From the NCBI GenBank assembly GCA_900541715.1, contig UQLI01000004.1, forward strand, positions 9,781-73,780: a stretch of 64,000 bases of DNA, given 5' to 3'. The notes under the pieces were generated by a model, which did not search any database, was not told the DNA's origin, and saw only the letters and a list, made by a program, of their open reading frames with translations. Below are positions 8,301-16,191 of the stretch, one piece after another; position 1 is the first letter of the stretch, and every line of letters begins with the position of its first letter. Made by a program: the position numbers and the translations under genes. Source of the DNA: an uncultured Collinsella sp. (GTDB lineage Bacteria; Actinomycetota; Coriobacteriia; Coriobacteriales; Coriobacteriaceae).

Positions 8301-8414
8301 CTGCGCGAGCTCGAGGCGGGCGACGTCGCCGCTGTCGATCCGACGGCGGCGCAGACCGCGCATGCGCGCTGCTCGTATAACCACGAAGGAACGTTTGTAA
8401 GGAGGGACGTGTAG
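5316..8414 (+). CDS. addB: AddB-like subunit with PD-(D/E)XK nuclease domain
   Basis: A 1032-residue partner of the AddA helicase-nuclease encoded 3 bases downstream. AddAB processes double-strand breaks for RecA loading. The N-terminal two thirds is a divergent inactivated-helicase-like region. The C-terminal nuclease fold is clear: TSASQIEAYSTCPLCWF near 716-732, GGRIDRVDVD near 862-870 and VVIDYKH near 876-881 with the active-site D and K. Oddity: AddB proteins usually carry a C-terminal CxxCx5C that joins an upstream Cys in an Fe-S cluster. Here the end reads ARCSYNHEGTFVRRDV with only one Cys, so the cluster seems lost. Start: ATG with GGAGG. Confidence 0.85.
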   Translation: MPVRIYTTNAGTDLSDAESALLADLIARHGRAVLLAPTFAELDLCRHDAAEAGISLGIDYKTPASWLRSLWELLGDGRGFVDNLQRQMLFSDMIARRDDADLQPLSRSQGTVRMLARMARDVLPGVAGTTAERCGGNNCQPEPKSDAEARVFELLRAYAGGLDRRDMVEPCEAADIMAGALADSLPACARAVCVRGTTSFTHGLLELLSAVANNGGEVVVLLAREQAAMREELATAFDARGVLFEIAPLGEDAVASDVACGAAAQPAFIEVAGPHARAHVYADAIDKLVKAHKESKADKATATPADPVRVLVVSARAPQLFGELAARLAARHIAAETTEFTAFSQSIAGRQFTALANLIERMKAADEGTASKTEWWPAPELTDWIYSPLSGADAVNARTFDKNMRLSRSKTTAGVKSLLQSVQGQVRGARKATSDDNWFKNVPCVVSDVFQALWRDKPVTALKAMLAVAEALPDRALGGLDGQARRQAETALLRHAIDILMNDARALDVSQAATVPVLDGVRTKVDKRSTAYDYETYEVDRTPRAQVRFASLADASVLRPGSYDAVLFADVDLDSYPLSHEEGPLATLTAELRRDGVSLEPAALLRVRFGRAMQAASGPVALARVTHDRQARECYPAAVWTELWAHAEAAGAAKPMRVGEGDIIADFDPAAGEGFKRERVTCEAPQHLSAEAVPYLVLRRRDGEGEDAPLVPRLTSASQIEAYSTCPLCWFVSYRVKPQSIDAGFGNMEKGNFVHDVLEHLHARLPQEGMERVTPENLPRAQELLHEVFDETLAEHAGKRGTEGPLVPLSAVEERQVAEILPQLEGVLAYESEALAPFAPRYLEFAFNELKVEYAGWPLGGRIDRVDVDAENRAVVIDYKHRTGVEEFKLADPTVRDEESGTAPIDDPRWLPPHTQTLIYAQAMRRALDLDTRAALYFSTKGGKPALRGAASAELLEEERGDGRIPGLKKGFPGEGGSMDFDVLLDRVEAGIAERLRELEAGDVAAVDPTAAQTAHARCSYNHEGTFVRRDV

Positions 8415-8417
8415 ACC

Positions 8418-11400
8418 ATGGATCTTTCGACTTTGATGCCGCAACAGCTGCAGATTGTCAAAACGCTCGACCGCCCGCTGTTTGTCTCGGCGGGCGCCGG
8501 TTCGGGTAAGACCTTTACCCTCACGCGCCGCATCGTCTATGCGCTCTCGCCCGAATCCGGTCCGTTCGTTGAGCATCTGGACCAGGTGCTCGCCATTACC
8601 TTTACCAAAGATGCCGCGGCCGAGATCCGCGACCGCGTGCGCCGTGCGCTTATCGACGAGGGTATGGACGAGGAAGCACTGACCGTCGACGACGCGTGGA
8701 TTTCGACCATTCACGGCATGTGCTCGCGTATCCTGCGCGCGCACGCGCTGGAGCTGGGCATCGACCCCGAGTTCACGGTGCTCACCGATACCGACGAGCT
8801 CATGGATCAGGCTGTTGAGCATGTGCTGGGTCGCGCGACGGCACCCGATGCCGCCCCCGAGCTCGCGGCATCGCTCAAGGCCCTCTATGCCTGGTATCCC
8901 ATGGCGGGCGAGGGCGGTTCCTTTGGCGGCGGTACGACCATCAAGGGTCTGGTGCGCGACCTGCTGGAGCTGTCGAGCCAGTTGCCGGGCGGTATGGACG
9001 ACGTGCGCGTGGCGCGCGGCCAGGCCGATACCTCGGCACTCGCCGATGCCTATCGCGCGGCGCTGGGTGCGAGCAAGGCCTCGACCGAGAAGGCGCAGGC
9101 GGCGCTCGATGCCATCGACGCGTTCGAGGCGAGCGGCAAGACCATGGCCGATGCGGCGCGACTCATGATGTCGTGCACCATGCCGCGCGCGAGCAAGGCA
9201 TTCCCTAAGGAGCAGGCCGAGCTGCTCAAGGCCGAGGCCGCCGATGCGTTTATCAATATCGTGCTTGCCTGCGGTGGCCCGGCGCTCGATGCGCTGGTGG
9301 GCCTGGCCCGTTCCGTGGAGGCGGAGTACCGTGCGCTCAAGGCCGACCAGTCCGCGCTCGACAATAACGATCTGCTGCGCATGGCATATGAGGCGCTGCG
9401 CGATTATCCCGCCATCCGAGCCGCCTACGAGGGCCGCTTTAAGATGGTCATGATCGACGAGTTCCAGGATACCGACCAGATGCAGGTCGACCTGATCCGT
9501 TACCTGACCGGCGCGGGGGAGCGTGCGCTTTGTACCGTGGGCGATGCGCAGCAGTCGATCTACCGCTTCCGCGGCGCCGAGGTCGAGGTCTTCCGTCGCC
9601 AGGAGCGCAAGGTGGGCTCGTCTACCGCGCCCGAGGCGACTGCCGCGGCCGACGCCCCTGCTGGCGAGCTCGTTAAGCTCGTGCGCAACTTCCGCAGCCA
9701 TGACGAGGTGCTGCGTTACGTGGCGCGCGTCTTTGATGGCGACGACGGCGGCCTGATGCAGGGCTTTTTGGATCTTGAGGCGAGCGACGGCCGCAAGGAC
9801 ACGCAGGTGGCAGACGCCTCGCGTCGCCAGGCCCTCTTTGTTGCCGGCGGCAGTACGCAGGAGCGCACACAGGCCAAGGCCCGTGCGATCGCCGAGCGCT
9901 TCCGCGCGCTTGCCGATGCCGGCCAGCCCCAGGGCGGCATGGTGCTGCTGCTGGGCCGCATGACCAACGCCGACGTCTACGCCCAGGCCTTCCGCGACCA
10001 GGGGCTCGACTGCGTCATCGCGGGCGGCTCGGTCTTTGCCCAAGCAGCCGAGGTGCAGACGGTGCGCGCCCTGGTTTGTGCGCTCGCCAATCCGGCCGAT
10101 ACGGCGCAGGGCCTTATGCCGCTGCTCGCCTCGCCGATGTTTGCACTCGGCGCCCAGGAGTTCCTGGCGCTGGCGACCAAACTCGACGAGCAGACGGGCG
10201 AGACGTCGCGCCGCAACATCGATGCGGGCATCATGAGCGATTCCGATGTGCCGGGTTTGCAAGACTTGCCGCTGGTGACGCGCGCCCGCGAGGTGCTGCG
10301 GTATGCGCTTCGTCGCGTGGGCCGCGATTCGTTCGCCGCCATCGCGCGCGACGTGGTCAACGCCTCCGGCTGGTTTGTACGTCTGGCACAGCGTGGTCCC
10401 GAGGGCAAGGCCATTGCCGCCAACGTGCTCAAGGCGCTCGATGCCGTGGCCGAGGCGGAGGCCGAGTTCGGCAACTCGCCGCGTTCCATCGTGCTGGCCT
10501 TCGACCGCTTCTTGGCGGGCAAGGAAGCCCCGGGTGCCCTCAACGAGGAGGGCGACGGCGCGGTGCGCATCATGACGGTGCATGCCTCCAAGGGTCTGGA
10601 ATATCCGGTCGTGGCGGTCGCCGAGTGCTTTGGCGTGCGTAAGTCCTCGGGTGCGGCACAGATGGGTCGCGTCGAGGGCGGAGCACAGGTCGTGGCACTG
10701 CCGGCACGTTTCGACGGCGTTAAGCTCGCCGACGGTACCTTTGTGAAGGGCGACGACGTCAAAAAGCAGTTTGAGCATGCGTTTAAGGGCAAGGGCACGT
10801 CGCTGTGGCTGCCGCCGGAGCTCATGGAGGACGTCTGTGCGACGGGCTCTCCCGCCGAGGCATTTGCCCGCCTGCGCAACGACGACCTGCGGCTTTCGCT
10901 CGAGGAGCGGGCCCGCTTGCTCTACGTTGCCATGACGCGTGCGCGCGAGCTGGTGATCTTGGCGATGGATGCTGGCGTGAGCCGTGGCAAGGTGACGGCG
11001 CCGACCTTCGATGTCGAGACCGATCTGACCTACGACGTGCTGCGCCGTATTTTGCCGACCGACGCTCTGGACATGCCGCAGCTCGATGCCGACCGCCTGG
11101 TGTTCGACAACTCCCAGCCGGGCGACTACGAGCTCATTTCGCTTTCGGACTTTACCTTTGGCGAGCAGGCGTTTGAGGCCAACGCTTCGCTGGATGCCGA
11201 GGGCAGGCTTGTTCGTGGCGATGCCGATGCAGATGCTGCCGACGATTCGGCCAGCACAATCGTCCCCGGTCCTGCCGACCCCAAGCCCGATTCGTTTGAG
11301 CTTGTGTATCCCCAGGCAGTGGGCGTGCGCATGGGCACCTGTCCGTTCCCGGCGCGTGACTCGTATAGCTACTCGTCAATCGCCGCGGCGCTCCATGCCG

Positions 11401-12050
11401 AGACGGAAGACCGTGCCGCCGAGGCTCGTGTTCCCATGGACGAGTCCGGCGATGATGCAGAGTCGGATGGCTCGGAAATAACCGATGCAGACGTGGCCGC
11501 TGTCGAGCCCGCCGGCAATCCCATGGCGCTGGGCTCGGCCTTCCACGCCGCCTGCCAGTGGCTCATCGAGATGGGTGCCGACGCGTTGCCCGCTGCGCGC
11601 GCCGATGCGCTGGCGCGTCTGTGGCGCCTGACGCCGGAGCAGCGCGAACGCTTCGACGTTGCCCTGAACCGCTGGCTCAAGTCGGCTGTTCGTGCCGACC
11701 TGCTCGCGTGGCCGCGCATTCACGCCGAGGTGCCGTTCTTTTCACTGGGCTGCGAGGACGAGGACATCGCTCGCTACGGCGCCTATGCCGAAGGCGCCAT
11801 CGACGCTTTGGCGACGAACCCGGCGGATTCGTCACGCGCGCTGGTCATCGACTACAAGACGGGCGGCACACCGGACGAGACACCGGAACAGCTGCAGGAG
11901 AAGCACGCCCTGCAGGCGCGCGTCTACGCTGATGTTCTGCACAAGGCGGGCTTTGAGGCCGTGACTGTCAAGTTCGTCCGCGTGGAGCAGGCGAATCCAA
12001 CCATCTTCGTCGAACCCGCCGAACCTCAAGTAGTCACCTACAATCTCTAG
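8418..12050 (+). CDS. addA: AddA-type UvrD/RecB helicase-nuclease
   Basis: A 1210-residue superfamily 1A helicase with a C-terminal RecB-like nuclease, the motor and 5'-strand nuclease of AddAB. The Walker A AGAGSGKT is at residues 25-32, the Walker B MIDEFQDTD at about 345-353, then GDAQQSIYRFRGA. Helicase motifs IV-VI include RIMTVHASKGLEYP and LLYVAMTRAR. The nuclease core reads GSAFHAACQW and LVIDYKTGG at about 1142-1150. It is translated right behind addB (3-base gap, GGAGGG upstream), so the two form one operon. A palindrome follows at 12063-12125. Confidence 0.95.
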   Translation: MDLSTLMPQQLQIVKTLDRPLFVSAGAGSGKTFTLTRRIVYALSPESGPFVEHLDQVLAITFTKDAAAEIRDRVRRALIDEGMDEEALTVDDAWISTIHGMCSRILRAHALELGIDPEFTVLTDTDELMDQAVEHVLGRATAPDAAPELAASLKALYAWYPMAGEGGSFGGGTTIKGLVRDLLELSSQLPGGMDDVRVARGQADTSALADAYRAALGASKASTEKAQAALDAIDAFEASGKTMADAARLMMSCTMPRASKAFPKEQAELLKAEAADAFINIVLACGGPALDALVGLARSVEAEYRALKADQSALDNNDLLRMAYEALRDYPAIRAAYEGRFKMVMIDEFQDTDQMQVDLIRYLTGAGERALCTVGDAQQSIYRFRGAEVEVFRRQERKVGSSTAPEATAAADAPAGELVKLVRNFRSHDEVLRYVARVFDGDDGGLMQGFLDLEASDGRKDTQVADASRRQALFVAGGSTQERTQAKARAIAERFRALADAGQPQGGMVLLLGRMTNADVYAQAFRDQGLDCVIAGGSVFAQAAEVQTVRALVCALANPADTAQGLMPLLASPMFALGAQEFLALATKLDEQTGETSRRNIDAGIMSDSDVPGLQDLPLVTRAREVLRYALRRVGRDSFAAIARDVVNASGWFVRLAQRGPEGKAIAANVLKALDAVAEAEAEFGNSPRSIVLAFDRFLAGKEAPGALNEEGDGAVRIMTVHASKGLEYPVVAVAECFGVRKSSGAAQMGRVEGGAQVVALPARFDGVKLADGTFVKGDDVKKQFEHAFKGKGTSLWLPPELMEDVCATGSPAEAFARLRNDDLRLSLEERARLLYVAMTRARELVILAMDAGVSRGKVTAPTFDVETDLTYDVLRRILPTDALDMPQLDADRLVFDNSQPGDYELISLSDFTFGEQAFEANASLDAEGRLVRGDADADAADDSASTIVPGPADPKPDSFELVYPQAVGVRMGTCPFPARDSYSYSSIAAALHAETEDRAAEARVPMDESGDDAESDGSEITDADVAAVEPAGNPMALGSAFHAACQWLIEMGADALPAARADALARLWRLTPEQRERFDVALNRWLKSAVRADLLAWPRIHAEVPFFSLGCEDEDIARYGAYAEGAIDALATNPADSSRALVIDYKTGGTPDETPEQLQEKHALQARVYADVLHKAGFEAVTVKFVRVEQANPTIFVEPAEPQVVTYNL

Positions 12051-12062
12051 CCCTCAGATAAC

Positions 12063-12125
12063 TTGCGGTGGAATAGTTCCTGTATTGCGGTCCAGGTGAC
12101 CCAAGCGGGAACTATTCCACCGCAA
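12063..12125. repeat. Palindrome related to the one at 1013-1081
   Basis: Arms 12063-12080 and 12108-12125 are 18-base perfect reverse complements starting TTGCGGTGGAATAGTTCC. The 27-base interior contains a small GGTC/GACC hairpin. The first 14 bases match the palindrome at 1016 except for one purine change (TTGCGGTGRAATAG), but the inner halves differ. It lies 12 bases after the addA stop and may end that transcript, though there is no T run. Confidence 0.75.
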
Positions 12126-12226
12126 CTGCAAGAGGAGCCGTGTTGGTTTGGCTAGGTTCGGGTGCCGTCCGCGCCGTGCGGTAAAATCGTTCAGTCAGAA
12201 CACGAACCCGCATCGGAGCTCATCAC

Positions 12227-15200
12227 ATGGCATTCGTCCATCTGCACAATCACACTGTTTTCTCCATGCTCGACGGCGCAACCCGTATCCAGGATATGGT
12301 CAACCGCGCCGTAGAGCTGGGCATGCCCGCCGTGGCCATTACCGATCACGGTTACATGTACGGCGTACCCGACCTGGCGCTGGCCTGCGACGCCGTCAAT
12401 CACAACACGCCCGAGTACAAAACCTGGAGCCACGACAAGGCCTTCTTGGAAAAGGACCGCCGCGACGAGCTGGTGGAGCCCGATCCCGAGGAAAACCCGC
12501 GCGAGCATGCCCAGTATGTGAAGGACATGGCCATGTGGGACGAGAAGGGCAACATCGACGAGCTCAAGCCGCCCCTGGTCATCAAGCCCATCTTTGGCTG
12601 CGAGGTCTACTTTACGCCGGACGAGACCCTTGCCCGCGACCACAAGCCCGAGCTCTATCATATGATCCTCCTGGCCAAAGACCAGGAAGGCTACGTCAAC
12701 CTGATGCAGACGGTCTCCGAGGCCGCCGTGCAGGGCTTTTACTACAAGCCCCGTGTGACGCTCGACAACCTGCGCCGCCATGCCAAGGGCATGATCTGCA
12801 CGAGCGCCTGCATCGCGGGCATCATCCCCAAATACATCGACCGCGGTGACATGGAGGGCGCCATCAAGTGGGCTGAGACCTTCCGCGACACCTTCGATCC
12901 CGGCGACTTTTATATCGAGATCCAGGAACACGGCATCACCACCGACAACGGCCTGACCGACGAGCAGATGGACCGCACGCTCATCGATATCGCCAAGCAG
13001 GTGGGCGTCAAGGTCATTGCCACCAACGACTTCCACTACCTGCGCCGCGAGGATGCGCCCGTGCAGGATGTCATCATGTGCATCGGCATGAACGCCAAGG
13101 TCGACGACCCCAACCGCATGCGCATGACCGGCTCGGAGTTTTACATGAAGACCGAGGAGGAGATGCGGGCGATGTTCCCGTATTGCCCCGAGGCCTGCGA
13201 CAACACGCTCGAGATCGCCGACAAGTGCTACGTGGAGCTGGACTGGGACTCTATCATCCTGCCGCGCTTCCCGTTGCTCGATCCCGGCGAGACGCACGAG
13301 AGCCAGTTCCGCCGCGAGTGCGAGAAGGGCCTGCGCCAGCACTATGGTGACGACTGGGCCACGCGCGAGATCGGTGGCGTCAACATCAAAGAGCGCTTTG
13401 AGTACGAATACAAGGTCATTTGCGACAAGGGCTTTGCCGCCTACTTTTTGATCGTTGCCGAGTACGTGCAATGGGCCAAGGACAACGGCATCGGCGTCGG
13501 CCCCGGCCGTGGCTCTGCCGCCGGCGCTATCGTCGCCTACGCCATGAACATCACCGCGTTCGACCCGCTCGAGAACGGCCTGATGTTCGAGAGGTTCCTG
13601 TCCCCGCAGCGTACCGAGATGCCCGATATCGATATGGACTTCGACGATGAGCGGCGCCTCGAGGTCGTGGAGCACGTTCGCCAGCTCTACGGCCCCGAGA
13701 AGGTCACCCACGTCATCACCTACTCGACCATCAAGGCCAAGCAGGCCATCAACGACGCCGCGCGCGTCCTGGACTACCCGGTCTACATGGGCCAGCGCCT
13801 GTCCAAGATGGTCTCGAGCGACCCCAAGGTCAAGCTCAAGCAGGTGCTCGAAAAGCAACCCGGCAAAGAGGATCTGTTTAACCCCGATTTTGCCGAGGCC
13901 TATAAAAAGGACGACGACGCCCGTCGCATCATCGACACGGCGCTCTCGATCGAGGGCCTCACCCGTGGCGAGGGCGTGCACGCGTGCGCCGTTCTGATCT
14001 GCCGTGACCCCGTCAACGAGCACGTGCCCACCAAGCTCGATACCAAGGGCGGCGTCGAGATTACCCAGTACGAGGGCCATACCGTCGCCGACATGGGCCT
14101 GCTCAAGATGGACTTCCTGGGCCTGCGCACGCTGACGGTTATCTCCAAGGCCAAGGCCAACATCAAAAAGAACTTCGGTATCGACATCAAAGAGGAAGAG
14201 ATCCCCTTTGACGATCCCGAGATCTTTAAGCTCATGGGCTCCGGCCACACCGCCGGCGTCTTCCAGGTCGAGTCCGCCGGCATGACGGCCACGATCAAGA
14301 ACATGAAGCCCACCGAGTACAAGCACGTCGTAGCATTGATCGCCCTGTACCGCCCGGGCCCGTTGGGCGCCGGCATGGTCTCGTCCTACATCAACCGTAT
14401 GAATGGCAAGGAGCCGGCGGTCTCCTACGACGACCGCCTGGACGACATCCTGGGCGAAACCTACGGCACCATGGTCTACCAGGAGCAGGTTATGCTCATC
14501 TCCGTCGAGATGTGCGGCTTCTCCAAGGGCGAATCGGACTCGCGTATCCGTAAGCCCGTGGCTAAGAAAAAGATTAAGCTGCTCACGTCGACGGTGCTGC
14601 ACTGGGAGGATGGCTCGGACGAGACCACCTACGACCACTGGATGAACGGCGCTATCAAGAACAACTACACGCGCGAGGTCGCCCAGAAGATTTGGGACGA
14701 TGTTCTTGAGTTCGCGTCCTACGCCTTCAACAAGTCGCACTCCGCCGGCTACGCCATCCTGGTTATGCAGACGGCGTGGCTCAAGGCGCACTATCCGCAC
14801 GAGTACATGGCGGCCGTTCTGACGTCCTATACGGGTAAGACCGACAAGATCGTGCACTACGTCTCGGCATGCCGTCACGACGGCATCCCCGTGCTTTCGC
14901 CAGATGTCAACGAGTCCGGTACCGAGTTCACGGCTACCAAGGAGGGCGTGCGCTTTGGTCTGGCCGGCATCCGCGGCGTGGGCACCGGCGTGGCGCAGGC
15001 GATTATCGCCGAGCGCGAGGCGGGCGGTCCGTTTAAGACGCTGCACGACTTTGTCGAGCGCGTGGACTCGAGCCAGGCCAACCGTCGCGTGATCGAATCG
15101 CTGATCAAGGCAGGCGCCTTCGACTCCACGGGGTATCCGCGTCGTCAGATGATGCACTTTGTGGACAAGAACAACCCCGAGAACATCATCGATGCCGCGG

Positions 15201-16030
15201 TAAAGCGCCAGAAGGACCGCGCGAGCGGCCAGACGTCGTTCTTCGATATGTTTGGCGACGTTGAGGGCTCGGGCTTTGAGGTGAGCGTGCCCGATCCGGA
15301 TGGCCAGGAGTGGGACCGCCACCTTAAGCTGAGCCAGGAGAAAGAGGTTCTGGGCATCTACGTCTCGGACCACCCGCTGCGCCCGTTTGAGTATGCACTA
15401 GCCAAGGCGCGCGACTTCTCGTTCTCGCAGATCGACACCGGCTACGAGGTTCAGAATCCTACGGGCGGCACCATCAACCAGGAGATTCCCGAGGGTAAGG
15501 CGCTGTGGTGGGCCGGCATGGTCTCGAGCGTGTCCAAGCGCGTGACCAAAAACGGCGACCCCATGGGTATCGTGCAGCTCGAAGACATGGAAGGCGAGGC
15601 CACGGTCGTGGTGTTCCCCAAGACCTACAAGGAGGCCGAGGGGTATCTGTACGGCGAGGTCGATCCCGAGACCGGCGCGCAGCTGTCCGACGCGTTTGTG
15701 CGCATTAAGGGCAAGCTCGAGCGCTCGGACCGCGGCGACCAGATCATCGCGCAGGAGATTGTGCCGCTGGAGCTTAGCGAGGAGAAAAACAAGCCCAAGG
15801 TCTTTGAGGTCATGGTGCCCAACAGCCGCTTTAGCCAGGGCAATATGGCGCGCCTGGCCACGGTGCTCACCACCAACCCGGGCGGCGACCGCGTGGAGAT
15901 CTTTATTGAGCAAGTCGACGGGCGCGTGCTGCGCGCTGAGGTGCCGGCCAAGGTCAATGCACGCTCGATTCCGCTGCTGGCAGAGGCAAAGGCGATTGTG
16001 GGTAACCAGGGCCGCGTGACGGTTATCTAG
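12227..16030 (+). CDS. dnaE: DNA polymerase III alpha subunit
   Basis: The 1267-residue replicative polymerase of the DnaE type. The PHP domain opens with FVHLHNHTVFSMLDG (residues 3-17). The catalytic aspartates lie in PDIDMDFDDERR at about 466-477. The finger region contains GPGRGSAAGAIVAY, and later motifs include YRPGPLGAGM and YQEQVM. A helix-hairpin-helix region and an OB-fold follow after about residue 1080. A likely -10 TAAAAT is at 12182-12187. The start ATG has GGAG eight bases upstream. The gene stands between two palindromes (12063-12125 and 16041-16173). Confidence 0.97.
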   Translation: MAFVHLHNHTVFSMLDGATRIQDMVNRAVELGMPAVAITDHGYMYGVPDLALACDAVNHNTPEYKTWSHDKAFLEKDRRDELVEPDPEENPREHAQYVKDMAMWDEKGNIDELKPPLVIKPIFGCEVYFTPDETLARDHKPELYHMILLAKDQEGYVNLMQTVSEAAVQGFYYKPRVTLDNLRRHAKGMICTSACIAGIIPKYIDRGDMEGAIKWAETFRDTFDPGDFYIEIQEHGITTDNGLTDEQMDRTLIDIAKQVGVKVIATNDFHYLRREDAPVQDVIMCIGMNAKVDDPNRMRMTGSEFYMKTEEEMRAMFPYCPEACDNTLEIADKCYVELDWDSIILPRFPLLDPGETHESQFRRECEKGLRQHYGDDWATREIGGVNIKERFEYEYKVICDKGFAAYFLIVAEYVQWAKDNGIGVGPGRGSAAGAIVAYAMNITAFDPLENGLMFERFLSPQRTEMPDIDMDFDDERRLEVVEHVRQLYGPEKVTHVITYSTIKAKQAINDAARVLDYPVYMGQRLSKMVSSDPKVKLKQVLEKQPGKEDLFNPDFAEAYKKDDDARRIIDTALSIEGLTRGEGVHACAVLICRDPVNEHVPTKLDTKGGVEITQYEGHTVADMGLLKMDFLGLRTLTVISKAKANIKKNFGIDIKEEEIPFDDPEIFKLMGSGHTAGVFQVESAGMTATIKNMKPTEYKHVVALIALYRPGPLGAGMVSSYINRMNGKEPAVSYDDRLDDILGETYGTMVYQEQVMLISVEMCGFSKGESDSRIRKPVAKKKIKLLTSTVLHWEDGSDETTYDHWMNGAIKNNYTREVAQKIWDDVLEFASYAFNKSHSAGYAILVMQTAWLKAHYPHEYMAAVLTSYTGKTDKIVHYVSACRHDGIPVLSPDVNESGTEFTATKEGVRFGLAGIRGVGTGVAQAIIAEREAGGPFKTLHDFVERVDSSQANRRVIESLIKAGAFDSTGYPRRQMMHFVDKNNPENIIDAAVKRQKDRASGQTSFFDMFGDVEGSGFEVSVPDPDGQEWDRHLKLSQEKEVLGIYVSDHPLRPFEYALAKARDFSFSQIDTGYEVQNPTGGTINQEIPEGKALWWAGMVSSVSKRVTKNGDPMGIVQLEDMEGEATVVVFPKTYKEAEGYLYGEVDPETGAQLSDAFVRIKGKLERSDRGDQIIAQEIVPLELSEEKNKPKVFEVMVPNSRFSQGNMARLATVLTTNPGGDRVEIFIEQVDGRVLRAEVPAKVNARSIPLLAEAKAIVGNQGRVTVI

Positions 16031-16040
16031 GATGCCTTTG

Positions 16041-16173
16041 CCGGGGTAGCTAATTTGGGACGGGGCTATTTTAGCTACCCTTTGACTGACGGCGAATGAG
16101 TCGGGGTCGGAATGCATCTCAACCGACATATGGGGGTAGCTAAAATAGCCCCGTCCCAAATTAGCTACCCCGG
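16041..16173. repeat. 40-bp perfect inverted repeat with GGGACGGGG core
   Basis: Arms 16041-16080 and 16134-16173 are perfect 40-base reverse complements around a 53-base interior. Each arm is itself a hairpin: GGTAGCTAA at one end and TTAGCTACC at the other flank the centre TTTGGGACGGGGCTAT. The layout is word-core-word', interior, word-core'-word'. The palindrome at 54381-54492 has the same layout and core with a different flanking word. It fills the gap between dnaE and the SNF2 gene and ends 9 bases before the latter's ribosome binding site. Confidence 0.9.
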
Positions 16174-16191
16174 GTGAGATTGGAGGAAGTG

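Noticed and set aside
7497..10778. Very long minus-strand open frame opposite addB and addA
   Set aside because: It lies entirely antisense to two clear genes, has His/Arg/Leu-rich shadow composition and no motif or ribosome site.
12191..15373. Very long minus-strand open frame opposite dnaE
   Set aside because: It is a shadow of a GC-rich gene; its composition mirrors dnaE codons and no domain is recognisable.
16174..16191. Upstream GTG start of the SNF2 gene
   Set aside because: It lies at the edge of the palindrome arm, and GGAGG is five bases before the ATG at 16192.
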